From the NCBI RefSeq assembly GCF_042477335.2, contig NC_091263.1, forward strand, positions 74,946,501-75,010,500: 64,000 nucleotides of DNA, written 5' to 3'. The translations under genes and the position numbers were made by a program. The DNA comes from Ovis canadensis (lineage: Eukaryota; Chordata; Mammalia; Artiodactyla; Bovidae). Positions 1 to 14,588 of the stretch are shown one piece after another. Position 1 is the first letter of the stretch. Every line of letters begins with the position of its first letter. The notes beneath the pieces were generated by a model. It was not told the DNA's origin, made no database searches, and saw only the letters and a list, made by a program, of their open reading frames with translations.

Positions 1-64
1 CCTGGCGTGCTGCAGTCTCTGGGGTCGCAGAGAGTCAGACACGACTGAGCGACTGAACAGACAA
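1..64 (+). mobile_element. Bov-tA/Bov-A type SINE, 3' tail only
   Basis: The first 60 bases match the 3' part of ruminant Bov-tA/Bov-A SINEs: a box reading about 'ggggtcgcagagagtcagac' followed by 'acgactgagcgactgaacag'. The rest of the element lies left of the window. It sits inside a TXNRD3 intron. Confidence 0.8.
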
Positions 65-443
65 TGCACGTGAGGAAGGGGGTGGAGGGGCCCGGGGGGG
101 GGGGGGTCCCGCGCGGGACTCGGGGCGCGTCGGAGCCAGGGCTTTCTGTTTCAGAAATCCTGCCTATACTCTCAAGAGTGGGCACCATCTCTTTTCTTAA
201 CATTCGGGGTATATTTTAGGGAGAATACCTTGGGGTGAAGAAGCATTTATCTCATGTTCCTCATGGCCGGAGAGATTAGAAAGTTTGTAATAAAATGTGC
301 AGAAGAGTTCATTTCCATCAGACTCGGAAGCTGGGATCCCACGTGTTTAAGTTTCTGAGAGCTGGGGGACAAACTGCCCTCTGTGTGACTGAGGAGCCCT
401 GCAGGTGTCTCCGTGGACGCTGACCTCTGCCTGTCTCTTGCAG

Positions 444-4542
<4,099 letters not shown>

Positions 4543-4809
4543 TGAGGCGGCACGTGCGGCTCAGGGAGCCCGCGCTGCCGGGGGACAGGAGGCGGGGCGG
4601 CGCGGGGGCCCACTCCCCGGCTGGGCTGACGGGAGGGCAGACTCGCTGCCTCCTTGACGTCTTCGCTCCGAGCCGCCAGGTGAGCCAAGACCGACCTCTG
4701 CCCGCCAGCTCCTCCGCGAGGCCTCTCTCGACTGACTCATCCAGGCTGGCGCCCGCGCTTGCTGCGGTTTGAGCCCCTCCCTGTTGCTTCCACGGAAACA
4801 GTCTGTGTT

Positions 4810-4847
4810 ATGAAACTGACTCCAGTGGGCGTGCTCAGCGTGGTGAT
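4810..4847 (+). promoter_or_regulatory. Possible SECIS core in the TXNRD3 3'UTR (weak)
   Basis: A selenoprotein mRNA needs a SECIS hairpin in its 3'UTR. An ATGA at 4810-4813 and a TGAT at 4844-4847 are 30 bases apart, about 300 bases after the stop and just before an ATTAAA at 4860. Position and quartet spelling fit, but I could pair only a few base pairs of the intervening stem and see no clear apical AA, so this is a guess. A stronger GC hairpin lies at about 4544-4592, but it lacks the canonical quartet and AA loop. Confidence 0.22.
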
Positions 4848-4859
4848 CTTCAGAGCAGT

Positions 4860-4865
4860 ATTAAA
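4860..4865 (+). terminator. Candidate polyadenylation signal ATTAAA for TXNRD3
   Basis: ATTAAA lies about 355 bases after the TXNRD3 stop in an AT-richer patch that follows a GC-rich 3'UTR. It is the first common poly(A) signal variant I see downstream of the gene. Confidence 0.45.
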
Positions 4866-4869
4866 ATGC

Positions 4870-5600
4870 TCTCAGTACTGCATTCTGTGAAATCCAATTT
4901 GAAGTTATTTAAAGCAGCTCTGTTCACGGTCTGTTTACTCACAGCCTGCTTCAGCAAATGACCAGGTGATGTCAGGGCCTCTCCTTGGGGTGTTCACACC
5001 TGTCGGCATCTAAAAGGGCTGGAGGCGGGCAGCCTTCCCTGGGGAGGAGCCTGTTTCCTCCCAAGCAGACCTCCCAGCCCCAAGTCCAGGGTTCCAGACG
5101 GTGGTGCGGTCCTGGGCTGGCCTCCTCCCGCTGGCCCACTGGTCCTTTGGTCAGAACTTATTTTTAAAAGAAACTTTAGGTCAGTAAGCAGGTCGGGGTC
5201 ACCATCTGTGGACGGGGTGTTTGCTGCCCTCCCCAGAGGTGGCAGAGGGGCGGGGTGCCCAGCTTGCCAGCCTCAGGGTCCAGTTACTGAGGAGCCACGA
5301 GCAGGCAAGGCGGGGGAGCGGTCGCCGTGGGGGCAGCCCGGCGGCCCACCCGAGACGCTGGTGGCTCCTGCGCGTGGGCTGGCGGCAGTCGGGCAGGGTG
5401 TGGCACGGGCGAGTGGCTTCTCTCACTCGCTGGCTTTCTGTTAACGGCTGCGTCAGCGTCTTGGCCAGGTAATACTGCTGCTGTGTTGTCTCGGCCTTGG
5501 CATCTGGTCACCATCTCTTCTCCTTCAAGTAGGTTTTCTCCTAGGATTGCACCGTGTAACCAGCTGAGATCTGTGTCTGGAATGTGAGAACGGCTCACCG
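4870..5600. other. Intergenic DNA downstream of TXNRD3
   Basis: I see no gene, splice-bounded exon or recognisable repeat here. It is moderately GC-rich and leads into the decayed L1 sequence that starts near 5600. Confidence 0.5.
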
Positions 5601-7507
5601 TGCAGAATCCAGTCAGCGCAGTGACCCACATCGGCAGAATGGAGGCAAGAGAGTCACATGATGGCATCAGTTGATGCTGAAAGAGCGCTCGACTAAATTC
5701 AACACACTGTCCTGATTAGAAAGTGCTCAGCGAACTAGGGATGGAAGGAAACTACCTCTACGTAACAAAAGCTGCACGTGGAGGCCCCACAGTCATCAGC
5801 TAACAGGACAAGGCCGTCCTCTTCTGCCACTTCCGCTCAACAGCATCCTTATGGAAAGTTCTATGCAGAGCAGTTAGGCAAGAAAAAGAAGTAGAATCAT
5901 CCCCACTCGCAGGTGATGGGGTCATAGCTATAGAAAGTACTGAAGAGGCCTCACGCCCAGACACAGAAGCTGCTGGACCTGGTGAATGAGCTCAGCAGGT
6001 TGCGGGATGTGAAATCGACTCCGGGAAGTCCGGCGAAAGTCTGCACACCACCCGTGATCCATGTCGAAACGAAGAAAGCGATTCCACTTATAGTAGCCCC
6101 CAGAAGAAGAAGATTCATAGGGGCTGAATTAACCAAGGAGATGGGACAGCTGCACGGTGAAGACTGCAAACTGTTGAGAAAAGCAGCCAGATAGGTGGAA
6201 AGACAGCCTGTGCTCATGGATTAGGAACCTTAATACTGTTAGAACGTCCGCTGTGCCTGAAGCAACCTACACATTCACGTTCTGTCCGAAACTCGGCAGT
6301 GACTTTTGCAGAAATGAAAGAACCCGTCCTGAAATTCCCGTAGAACCTGAAGGGGATTCTGAACGTTCAGAACAACCTTGAAAAAGCACAGAGTTAGAGA
6401 TCACACACTGCTGTTTCAGGGTTTACTGCAGATCCTCAGCTGTGAGGACGGCGTGGTCCCAGCACAGAGTGGGGCACGCGGAGAACAGCGAAGTCAGGCC
6501 TCACGTGTCAGGTCAGGGGGATGGTGGAAACACCGCTGAGACCCTTTCATAGGAAAGCGTCCTCTTTCTTCCGCTGGCGCTGGGAAACCACGCCAAAGGG
6601 CAACGTCAGATCTCTGTTCACATCGGGTACAGACGTCAGCTGAAAGTGGGCCAGAGACCTGAACGTAGCAGCAGAAGCCGCAGCGCTCAAGAAAACCCAG
6701 GGCGGAGGCTCCGCAACCCCGGCTCTTGCAGAGACTCTCCCGTGTGACGGGCACAGGAAGCGAAGTAAAGGGCGGACTGGACCTCGGGGGCTTAGGGCCT
6801 GGGGCGGTCAGGGGCGCCAGGGCACTGCAGAGTGAAGGCAGAGCCCAGAGGAGAGGGGAGATGTCCGGGCCTCGTATCTGAGAAGAGATACGCTCCAGAA
6901 CGCAATATCTGGAATATATTGAGAAACTTCCAAAACCCAGGAACATAGAAACAAACACCCAGGTTGAAAATGGGCAAAGGACTTCAGCAGACGTGCACCA
7001 CGGAAGGTGCACAGATGGCCAGCACGCCGCCAGAGGCGCGGAGACGGGGGCTCACTGAGCCGCCACCCCACGGCCACCAGGGTTGCTGTTCAGCTGCTCA
7101 GCCGCGCCTGACTCTTCGTGGCCCGTGGACCGCAGCACACCAGGCTTCCCTCGCCTTCACTGTCTCCCAGAGTTCCCTCACACGCATGCCCATCCAGTCG
7201 GTGATGCCGTCCAGCCATCGCATCCTCTGTCGCCCCCTTCTCCTCCCGCCTTCAGTCTTGCCCAGCATCAGGGTCTTTTCCAGTGAGTCAGTTCTTCTCA
7301 TCAGGTGGCCAAAGTACTGGAGCTTCACCTTCAGCATCAGTCCTTCCAGTGAATGTTCGGGGTTTGTTTCCTTTAGGATGGGCTGGTTTGGAGCTGAACC
7401 ACACGCTTTAAAATGGTGAAGATGGCTGCTTTTTTATGTATTTTATCACAAGTTTTAAACTGCATTTAATTGTGTCTCAGTTATGCCTTAATAAATTTGA
7501 TCTAAAA
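5600..7507 (+). mobile_element. Ancient L1 LINE fragment (ORF2 to 3' end), sense, interrupted
   Basis: The plus strand follows old mammalian L1 ORF2 with heavy decay: a 'gctgaaagagcgctcgacta' stretch (the AEKAFDK region), 'gcagttaggcaagaaaaag', 'ttaaccaaggagatg', and 'aaaatgggcaaaggacttca' near 6966. It ends in an A-rich tail after 'ccttaataaatttgatctaa' near 7500. An antisense BovB piece (7083-7395) is inserted in it. Stops in all frames; not coding. The stretch 6480-6950 is too decayed for me to align confidently. Confidence 0.75.
7083..7395 (-). mobile_element. BovB LINE 3' fragment, antisense
   Basis: The sequence follows the reverse complement of the BovB 3' end: a 'gttcagctgctcag' start, 'caccaggcttccctcgcctt', 'cagcatcagggtcttttcca', 'aggtggccaaagtactggag', and 'ggatgggctggtttgg' at the right. 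On the minus strand it still encodes [22 protein letters not shown]-like residues, which are the C-terminal tail of the BovB protein. It is nested in the old L1. Confidence 0.88.
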
Positions 7508-7534
7508 AAATGAACCAACAGCTTAAAAAAAAAG

Positions 7535-8150
7535 CCCAGGGCCAGATGGTGTAAGTCTGTGAAACGTAAAGAAGTATTAACAGCAGTTTCCCTCAGAATC
7601 TTCCAGAAAGCTGGAGGAGAGAGACCACTTCCTCAGTCATTCTGTGCAGCATCATCACCGGCTTCCAAGGCCGGATGGAGACGCGGCCAGCAAAGCCCAG
7701 GCCAGCACCCCGACGGGCGCAGGTGCCAGGCCCTCGGCAGGGTGGGCGCACCCAGCGAGAGCCAGCAGGTCTCTAAAGGACTGCATGTGAGGCGAGTTTA
7801 TTCCCAGGGTGCGAGGGAGTCTCACAGCAAGGAACTCAGTGATGAGACACACCACGTTAATAGAATGACGGACCACGTGACCGTCTCAGCTGGTGCAGAA
7901 GAAGCATTTGGCAAAATCCCAGGCGATAAAGGCCCGTGTGAAACCCCACAGATCACGCTGCCCTCAGCATTGAGACGAGACCGAAAGGTTTCTTCCTCTA
8001 AGATCAGGAACAAGATAAAGATGCCTGCTTTGCCTGCTGTCCATTCAACTCGCCCTGGCGTTCTAGAGAGAGTGCTCAGACAAGAAAAGGAGTGAAAGGC
8101 GTCGCACTGGAAAGGAAGAGGCAGACCTGGGTCTGTTCACAGACAACACG
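7535..8150 (+). mobile_element. Second ancient L1 ORF2 fragment, sense
   Basis: The sequence 'aaaagcccagggccagatgg' at about 7531 is the L1 ORF2 KSPGPDG segment. It is followed by decayed ORF2 including 'gtgcagaagaagcatttggc' at 7894 (AEKAFDK again) and 'ctaagatcaggaacaagata' at 7999. Because it repeats the part of ORF2 already seen at 5660, it is a separate, head-to-tail copy rather than a continuation. Confidence 0.75.
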
Positions 8151-8512
8151 AGGCCGGCTTTGGCGGCCCCCTCGCTGCATCTTCTCTGTCTGGGGGCCTG
8201 TCTGGTCGTCGGCATTTTAGAATAAATGTTCAGTTGATCGTGGCCCATCAGAGCCTCCTAGCCCAAGGCCTGAGGCCCTCTTTGCTGTGCGCGCTCTGCC
8301 CGGGACGCGTCTCTCAGTTCCTGCTGATGTCCCAGCGGCCCGCAGCCCCGTCCAAGGCCAGGCGTCATGCACCTGGACTGCAGACCCAGACGTTAACCTG
8401 CCCACGTTGGTTAGAGCCGCTGACCGGGATGGGACTCGTGCCCTCGGTGCGCACAGCGTGTGGCTTTCGCCTGTGCCCCTCGGGCCCGCCCCATTAGCCA
8501 CCGCCTCCCTCC

Positions 8513-8622
8513 AGGTCCCTCCAGGGACCTCCCTCCAGGTCCCTCCAGGGACCTCCCTCCAGGTCCCTCCAGGGACCTCCCTCCAGGTCCCTCCAGGGAC
8601 CTCCCTCCAGGTCCCTCCCTCC
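8513..8622. repeat. 24-bp minisatellite, about 4.6 copies, with palindromic units
   Basis: Units start at 8513, 8537, 8561, 8585 and 8609, exactly 24 bases apart and almost identical. Each contains AGGTCCCT followed by AGGGACCT, so each unit can fold back on itself. Confidence 0.95.
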
Positions 8623-9845
8623 AGAGCTCCTTTCGTGAGCTCTGCTGGCTGCTGGGTCCACCCCGGGGCTCCCGGTCCACTCGCCGCCTCCTCCGCCTGG
8701 ATGCCTGGTGTTTCCACGCCCACCTGGTCGCAGCTGTCCTCACGGAGCACCTGGAGCAGCTGCGGCGCCCCGGCCCGCCCTGGCCTCACCCGGCCCACGC
8801 TCTCCCGGCGGAGGCCTTCTCTGAGCGCTGCTGTCAGGCCGTCAGGCTGCCGCGGAGGGGACGAGGCAGAAGCAGCCAGGAGCGTGGCGCCCCACCTGCC
8901 CACAGGCCTGCCGTCACCTGGCCAGAGCCCCGGGCCCCTGGGCACTGTGACCTCACCATTGTGACAGGGCCCCTGGGAGTCCCTCCCGCCCAGCCACGGC
9001 GCACACACGGGGCTCTCCAGGAGGGTCGCGAGTGCCGGGCCCCGGCAGGGCAGGCAGGGGTCTCACCTGGTGCCCCTCACAGCCGCAACCCCGGGCAGGC
9101 GGTCCTCGGCCCTCCCTGGTGGACGCTGTCCTGCCTGCGCTCCTCAGGACGGGCCCAGCCCCCTGGGACCTCCAGATGCTCGGCCCTGCACAGCCGTGGC
9201 CCTCCAAGCCCAAGTGAGCTGCCTGGGGGCCCTGCTGCAGGCCTCGTTCCCTGTCTTGCTCGCTCTGCCCCTCGGTTCGTTTCCATCTTCAGGGACCATA
9301 GGCTTGGCCCTGTGCACACCTCTGGACCCCAGCAGGCTGCTGCCCTCAGCCCACTGCTGCGGGGCTGACTCTTCACTACTGACCCAGCGACGGGATGCCT
9401 CCCAGCCCCACCTGGAGGGGCTGCCCGGCCTCAGGGCAGGAAGTGCTGAGGGAAGGGGGTCCCCGCCTCACGGCAGAGACGGCTGAGGGGCGGGGGGACC
9501 GGGAAGAGGGGTCCCCACGGGGCTCCCCTTGGGCCTCATCCTGCATCGCGCCCCCGGCAAGCCCCTGGACAGGAGCCCCACGTCGGGGCTGCTCCGAGAA
9601 CGTCCGGGTCAAGGCCAAGGACGTGAAGGCAGAGGCAGGCCCTGCTGTCTGCACCGTCTGCTCCCCTCCCGCCCCAGTCCTCACGCTGAGCTGGGGTCCC
9701 GGCCCGGTCGATCCCCAGCCCAGTGGGGTCTCCGTGGGGCAGCAGACCCCAGAGCTGCACCCTTATGCCCGCCCTCCTCAGCCCGGCCACTCCTGGGCCA
9801 CAGCCAGGGCTCAGGTCAAGGTCAGCCAGGGAAGGCGCTTCTCTT

Positions 9846-9960
9846 TACTATTTGTCCGCATCGCTTGGCACCTGGCCTCTTAGTTCCCAGCCAGGGATGG
9901 AGCCTGTGCCCCCTGCATTGAGACAGTGGCGCCTTAGCCACCGGACACCAGGGAGGCCCC
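9846..9960 (-). mobile_element. CHR-type (tRNA-derived cetartiodactyl) SINE fragment, antisense
   Basis: The sequence 'agttcccagccagggatgga' followed by 'gcctgtgccccctgcattga' and 'ccggacaccagggaggcccc' matches the antisense form of CHR SINEs, whose common ending reads about 'ccaccagggaagtccc'. Old and truncated. Confidence 0.7.
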
Positions 9961-11679
9961 GAAGAAGGAGCTCTATTTCCGCCAGGTGGGTCGTTTGCTG
10001 CCCGCAGGCCTCGCGTGTGCTCTGCTCCCACGCGTGTGGCTGTGGGTGCCCCCACGCAGGGTCCTCGGAGATGGGGTGCCCACCAGCCCAGCTCCACACA
10101 GCTCCTCCCCGGCCAGGGGTCCCCGACTGTGCCCTCGGGCGAGGCTGCGGGCCTGGCCCCGCGTCCTGGGCCCAGAGCCTGGTGGCGCGCGGCAGCAGGA
10201 CCGTGCCCAGCGCTCGCCTCGCCCGGGCCCGCCACACAGGGCGGCCGCGAGTGCCTGGGCCCGGGGCCTGCTCACCCCCACCTTTCTGGCTGCAGGGGGC
10301 CCAGCCCTCACATCAGCGTCCCCCCGGGCCGGGTCACTGCTGGGCGCTCTGACCCACACGCGACAGCATCTTGGCTGGGATGGGGGTGGCAGCCTGGACC
10401 CACGGGGCCCCCTGCCTGTGGAAGCGGGCTCCCCGCAGTACACAGGCCCAGGCCCACGACCGAGAGGGTCCACAGGTAACCCGGGCGGGCTGTGGGGGCC
10501 CCTGCCTGCCCCCTCCAGGCCCTGGGTTCCCGCGGCAGGGCTGTGTCATCTGCGATCACTGCTGGGGTGCCCTCTGTCGCCCAGCTGCCCCAGGACTGTG
10601 GGAGCTGTGTGGCCTGGACGCCACCTCTTCCCCCACACGCTGCGGGGCGGGGGGTGCAGAGATGCAGGCAGGGCAGTTCCCCCAGAGCCTCGGTCTCCTC
10701 ACCTGGAGAGGGCGGGGGTGGCCTGTCTGCCATCAGGTGGGGAAGTAAAGCAGGGCCCGCAGAGCGGCACAGACACCCCACCGGCCCACCCCGTCCTGGG
10801 CCTGGGCCCCCTGCCTGCTCCCTGTGTCCTGGCCTGGCACCCCGGGAGGGGCTGAAAGCCTTGCCCTTGTACCAGCCCAGGTCCCTTGCCCGAGGCCTGC
10901 CCTGGTGCAGAGGGCTGCCCCGTCCCCAGGGGACCAAGGCTCCTGGGGACCAAGCCCCCGCCCGGGAAAGAAGTGCTTGTTTCTCCGAGGCTTCTCTCCG
11001 GATTTCAGGAGATCCGACAGCAAAGTGTGGTCACAGGAACACAGCTGCTGTGACTCAAACTCAGAGAAGCAGGGGGCAGCGCCCCACCCCCCCAGAGGGT
11101 GGACGGGCGATGATGCAGGCCAGAGGGCCCCCGGGAGCTGTGTGCTCAGACCGGTGCTGGGGGCCTTCATGGCCTTCGCCCTCAGGGCCTGTGGCTCAGT
11201 GGCTTCCACGCCGGGGATGGGGGGACAGGCCCCCACTGCTGTGAGACGCCGTGTTTGGGAGCCGCTCCCTTGGCTCCGCGGGGCTTGGGGTGAGAAGGTG
11301 GGAAAGAGGCCTGCCGTGCTCGTCCCCTGGGCCCCCAGGCCCTCCAGGGGCAGCGCGGTGGGGAGCAGGCCTCGCAGCTGTCCCGGCCGCCTCATCCCTG
11401 AGTCGCCAGGGGGGCTGCTTCAAGGGTGCCAGCTCCCGGGGAACCTGTTGCCCGCTGCGGTTGGTCCCGCCCGTGTCTTCACAGCCCCCCGCCTGGAACC
11501 AGGGCCCCCCACGCCAGGAGGAGCCTGGCAGGTGGCTGGCCTCAGCTCGCAAAGGTCAGGCGGACAGTGATGTGGCTGCATGAGCGCCGCCACTGGGGCG
11601 AGGGGCTCGCGAGCCCGCGGTCAGGCCTCATGCCCAGTCCTCCTTCCCAAGGCGGGCCGTCCTTACTCTTCTCTTATCC

Positions 11680-11920
11680 TGTGAAAAAGAACTACCCGTG
11701 ACTGTGGGGCAGGGAAAATGGCCCAGCTGCTCAAAAGCTGTGGGCAGATCTCTTTAAAACTGAACCAGCGGGCTTCCCCCAGCCCGGCGACTGCACTCCC
11801 AGCGCGTGCAACGGAGAAATAGGGACACGTGTGTGCAGAAACCTGTGTGAACATCCACGGCAGCTTTATTCACGATGACCCCGCCTGGGGGCTCCCGGGG
11901 CCCTGGGGGAGACGGTTAGT
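11680..11920 (+). mobile_element. Ancient L1 ORF2 3' fragment, sense
   Basis: The sequence 'ggaaaatggcccagctgctc', 'gcgactgcactcccagcgcg' and 'ggcagctttattcacgatga' follow the L1 ORF2 C-terminal region (the ENGTAA...NPLLG...AALFTIAK area). It is strongly decayed and GC-shifted. Confidence 0.65.
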
Positions 11921-12159
11921 CCAGGCCAGCCCCGGGCAGCAGCCCCTGCAGACCCGGCCTGGAGATGGCACGGGGCAGCCCGTCTCCTGAGGGTGCCGGC
12001 TGCGCCTTTCTGCCTGTGCAACCCTGTGCAGCCACGGCCCTACACGGCCCGGAGAGCCGAGGTGGCCCCGGGCGGGCCGCACGGGGTGGATGCTGCTGCG
12101 GGGCGGGGCAGCACCTGGCACCCGCAGGGCCAGTCCGCTGAGGGCCCCTCTGACTGTGG

Positions 12160-12715
12160 GGGCCACTCAGAGCTGCTAATGGTGCAGAGCTGCACACACG
12201 CACACACACACACACACACACACATGTACACACATTGTAGGGGCGGCTCAGAGACGGGCACGGTGTAGAGCTGTACACAGGCATGCACACAGAATATGGG
12301 GGCCACTCAGAGCTGCTAATGGTGCAGAGCTGCACACACGCACACACACACACACACGTACACACATTGTATGGGCGGCTCAGAGACGGGCATGGTGTAG
12401 AGCTGTACACAGGCGTGCACACAGATTATGGGGCGCGACTCAGAGCTGCTAATGGTGCAGAGCTGCACACGCACACACACACACGTGTACACACATTGGG
12501 CGGCTCAGAGACGGGCATGGTGGAGAGCTGCACACGCACACACGCATACACACGTGTACACACACATTGTAGGGGCGGCTCACAGACGGGCGTGGTGGAG
12601 AGCTGCACACGCACACACACATACACACGTGTACACACACATTGTAGGGGCGGCTCAGAGACGGGCATGGTGGAGAGCTGCACACACGTGTACACACACG
12701 TGCACACACACATTG
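12160..12715. repeat. Composite minisatellite with embedded (CA)n, just upstream of C3orf22
   Basis: Several imperfect units alternate a GC-rich block ('ggcggctcagagacgggcat' then 'ggtggagagctgcacac') with CA/CACGTG-rich runs. An early unit type contains 'ggccactcagagctgctaat'; the last units lack it and are about 75 bases long. All six frames stay open for long stretches because of the periodicity. I treat these frames as non-coding. Confidence 0.92.
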
Positions 12716-12893
12716 ACACACCAGAGCAGGCCTTGTGGAGCAGCATGCTGAGCACTGGGGGGCTCACAGCCCTCCTGGGCGCCCCATCTCGTGCACTATC
12801 GGGGAAGCCTTGCTGTTCGAGTCCTGACTGGCTCCTCCGGCCTCTCTTCCAGCTCTGGCTGAAGGACGTGCCCCAGTGTAGCCCCCTTCTGTG

Positions 12894-14588
12894 ATGGACC
12901 CGAAGGCCCCCAAGAAGTCCCGCCAGGGAAAGGAGAATAAGGCCAGGATGCAGGAGAAGTTTGCCAGGAAATTTCCATACAGGTAGCAGACCCCGAGCCT
13001 GAGCCTGGAGGGCCCCCCCTTCCGCAGGCCCCCAGCCCAGGAGCACCCTCTGGGAAACATGGTGGGAGCAGGTGGGGGTCTCTGTCCCCTGAGCTGCTCT
13101 GTGCTCCCCGACGGCAGGCTCCACACCAACCCTTCGCCCCTGAGCTGGGCCCCCCAGAGCCTCAGCCGGCTGCTTCCTGTCGCCTGTTCAGCACACCTGC
13201 TCCTGCGGGGGTGTGATGGGGTCCGGGTGTGGGGGCGGGGCAGGAGCCCGCAGAGCCCGCAGGCTGGGCGGCCTGGGGCCTCTGCCAGGTGGCCTGTTTT
13301 TCTGGGTTGAGGGGCCTGGGAGGGCTGAGCCCAACCTTGGGGGCCACGGCCTCCTCATGGCTTCCCGTGGCAGGGGCACTTGCCCTCAGCCCACAGTCCC
13401 GGTCTGTCACTGCCCACAGGTTCTCCTGGCTGACGGAGACCAGCTCAGAGCCCCTGCAGCCCTGGGCGCTCACGAAGACGAGCAGCTTGCTGCGGGAGCA
13501 GCTGCCCCTGCAGAAGACGCTGCTGCCCACGAGGTCCATGCCCACCCGAGGGTGAGTCTCAGCCCCAGGCCCCCACGCGGACACAGCACGTCCGGGCCGA
13601 GGACAGCGAGCCCCGGGGAGACTCCCACTCACTCCCCCACACCCTGCACATGGGAGGACACACTCAGACCTCACACACAAACGCAAATATGCACAGACTC
13701 ACCCTGACCCAGACTCTCCACCCGGCCCACCACCTGCACTGACGTGAGTGGGCATGGGGCCTCCGGGCTGAGGCTGTGTCTTCTCCACTGTGCTCCCGGG
13801 CCTCTGAACCTCTGCTCCCCTGGGCTGACGGGCTGAGCTGCAGCTTCTCCCATGGAAGGGTCCGTCTTGTTGGACCCTCAGAGCCTTCAGGCTGTGTGGC
13901 CAGGTCCTTGTGCCGGAGGCAGGGGGTGGGGGCTGAGGCCTGCCCCCAGGACTGCCCTGCCTCGCACCCTGAGCCCAGGCAGTGGGCAGATCACCCAGAA
14001 GCTAAAGGCCGAGTTTATCTGAGGATAACAGAGCCCCTGAGATGGGGGAGCTGGAGGGGGGAGGGTGGTCTCGGGGGGAGGTGGCCTCCGTGCTGGTGGT
14101 GCCTGCTGTGGCTTGCCCCCAGGCTGGCAGGCCTGTGTCTGGGCTGGGCAGAGGACGGGGAGGTGTCCACCGCTGGACGTCCGGGCAGGGGTCAGCCAGA
14201 GGAGTGTCTGCCCCGGGAGTGGAGCCACGGTTGCAGCCCTGGCCCGCTCCTCTGGCCTGGGGCCGGGCTGGCTCTGTGGGGTCAGCGTGGGGCTCTGTGT
14301 GGCTTCTCCAGGCTGGGGGCCCCGGATTTCCTGCCTCTGTCCTGCCTCCAGCCGCCGCCATCGCCGCCAAGAAACCTCTGGGAGCTGGCGCTGCTGACCC
14401 GCCGCTTCCCCAGGCCCGCAGCACTCCCGCCCGCCCCCTGGAGCCCCGCTCTGCACCGCCAGACTGGGCCACTCGGCCCCCGGGCGCTCGTGACGGTGGC
14501 CACCGGGAGCTCCCTCCAGGCAGAGGTGACCTATGGGGAAGCGAGGAGCCCTGGAGAGGTCGCCCGCGGACACGCTGCAGGGTCATAG
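12894..14588 (+). CDS. C3orf22: C3orf22 orthologue, uncharacterised small protein
   Basis: Coding exons are 12894-12982, 13420-13551 and 14312-14588, with GT/AG at every junction and both introns in phase 2. The product is 165 residues. It begins [20 protein letters not shown], then [10 protein letters not shown], then [20 protein letters not shown], continues with [23 protein letters not shown], and later has [16 protein letters not shown]. These blocks match the human C3orf22 protein as I recall it (about 141 residues). I see no signal peptide, membrane segment or known domain; the N-terminus is strongly basic. Human expression is reported mainly in testis, and no function is known to me. 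An acceptor at 12851-12852 suggests a spliced 5'UTR. The extra C-terminal length relative to human is a rapidly evolving Pro/Ala-rich tail. Position between TXNRD3 and CHST13 supports the call. Confidence 0.9.

Larger units (their letters stand above)
8150..11680. other. GC-rich intergenic DNA between TXNRD3 and C3orf22
   Basis: This is about 3.5 kb of GC-rich sequence with many overlapping long open frames on both strands. That is expected where stop codons are rare. I recognise no domain, conserved splice-bounded exon or known gene. It holds a 24-bp minisatellite (8513-8622) and a CHR-type SINE fragment (about 9846-9960). A 5' non-coding exon of C3orf22 could lie here but cannot be shown. 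Confidence 0.5.

Noticed and set aside
5982-6194. 70-codon frame at 6.0-6.2 kb
   Set aside because: Translation of decayed L1 ORF2, not a host exon.
8217-9368. Long frames of 225-302 codons on both strands at 8.2-9.4 kb
   Set aside because: They run through a tandem repeat and GC-rich intergenic DNA. Different frames and strands are equally open and none shows a domain.
12283-12894. His/Thr-rich 203-codon frame upstream of C3orf22
   Set aside because: Translation of the (CA)n composite minisatellite. The C3orf22 ATG at 12894 is in a different, conserved frame.
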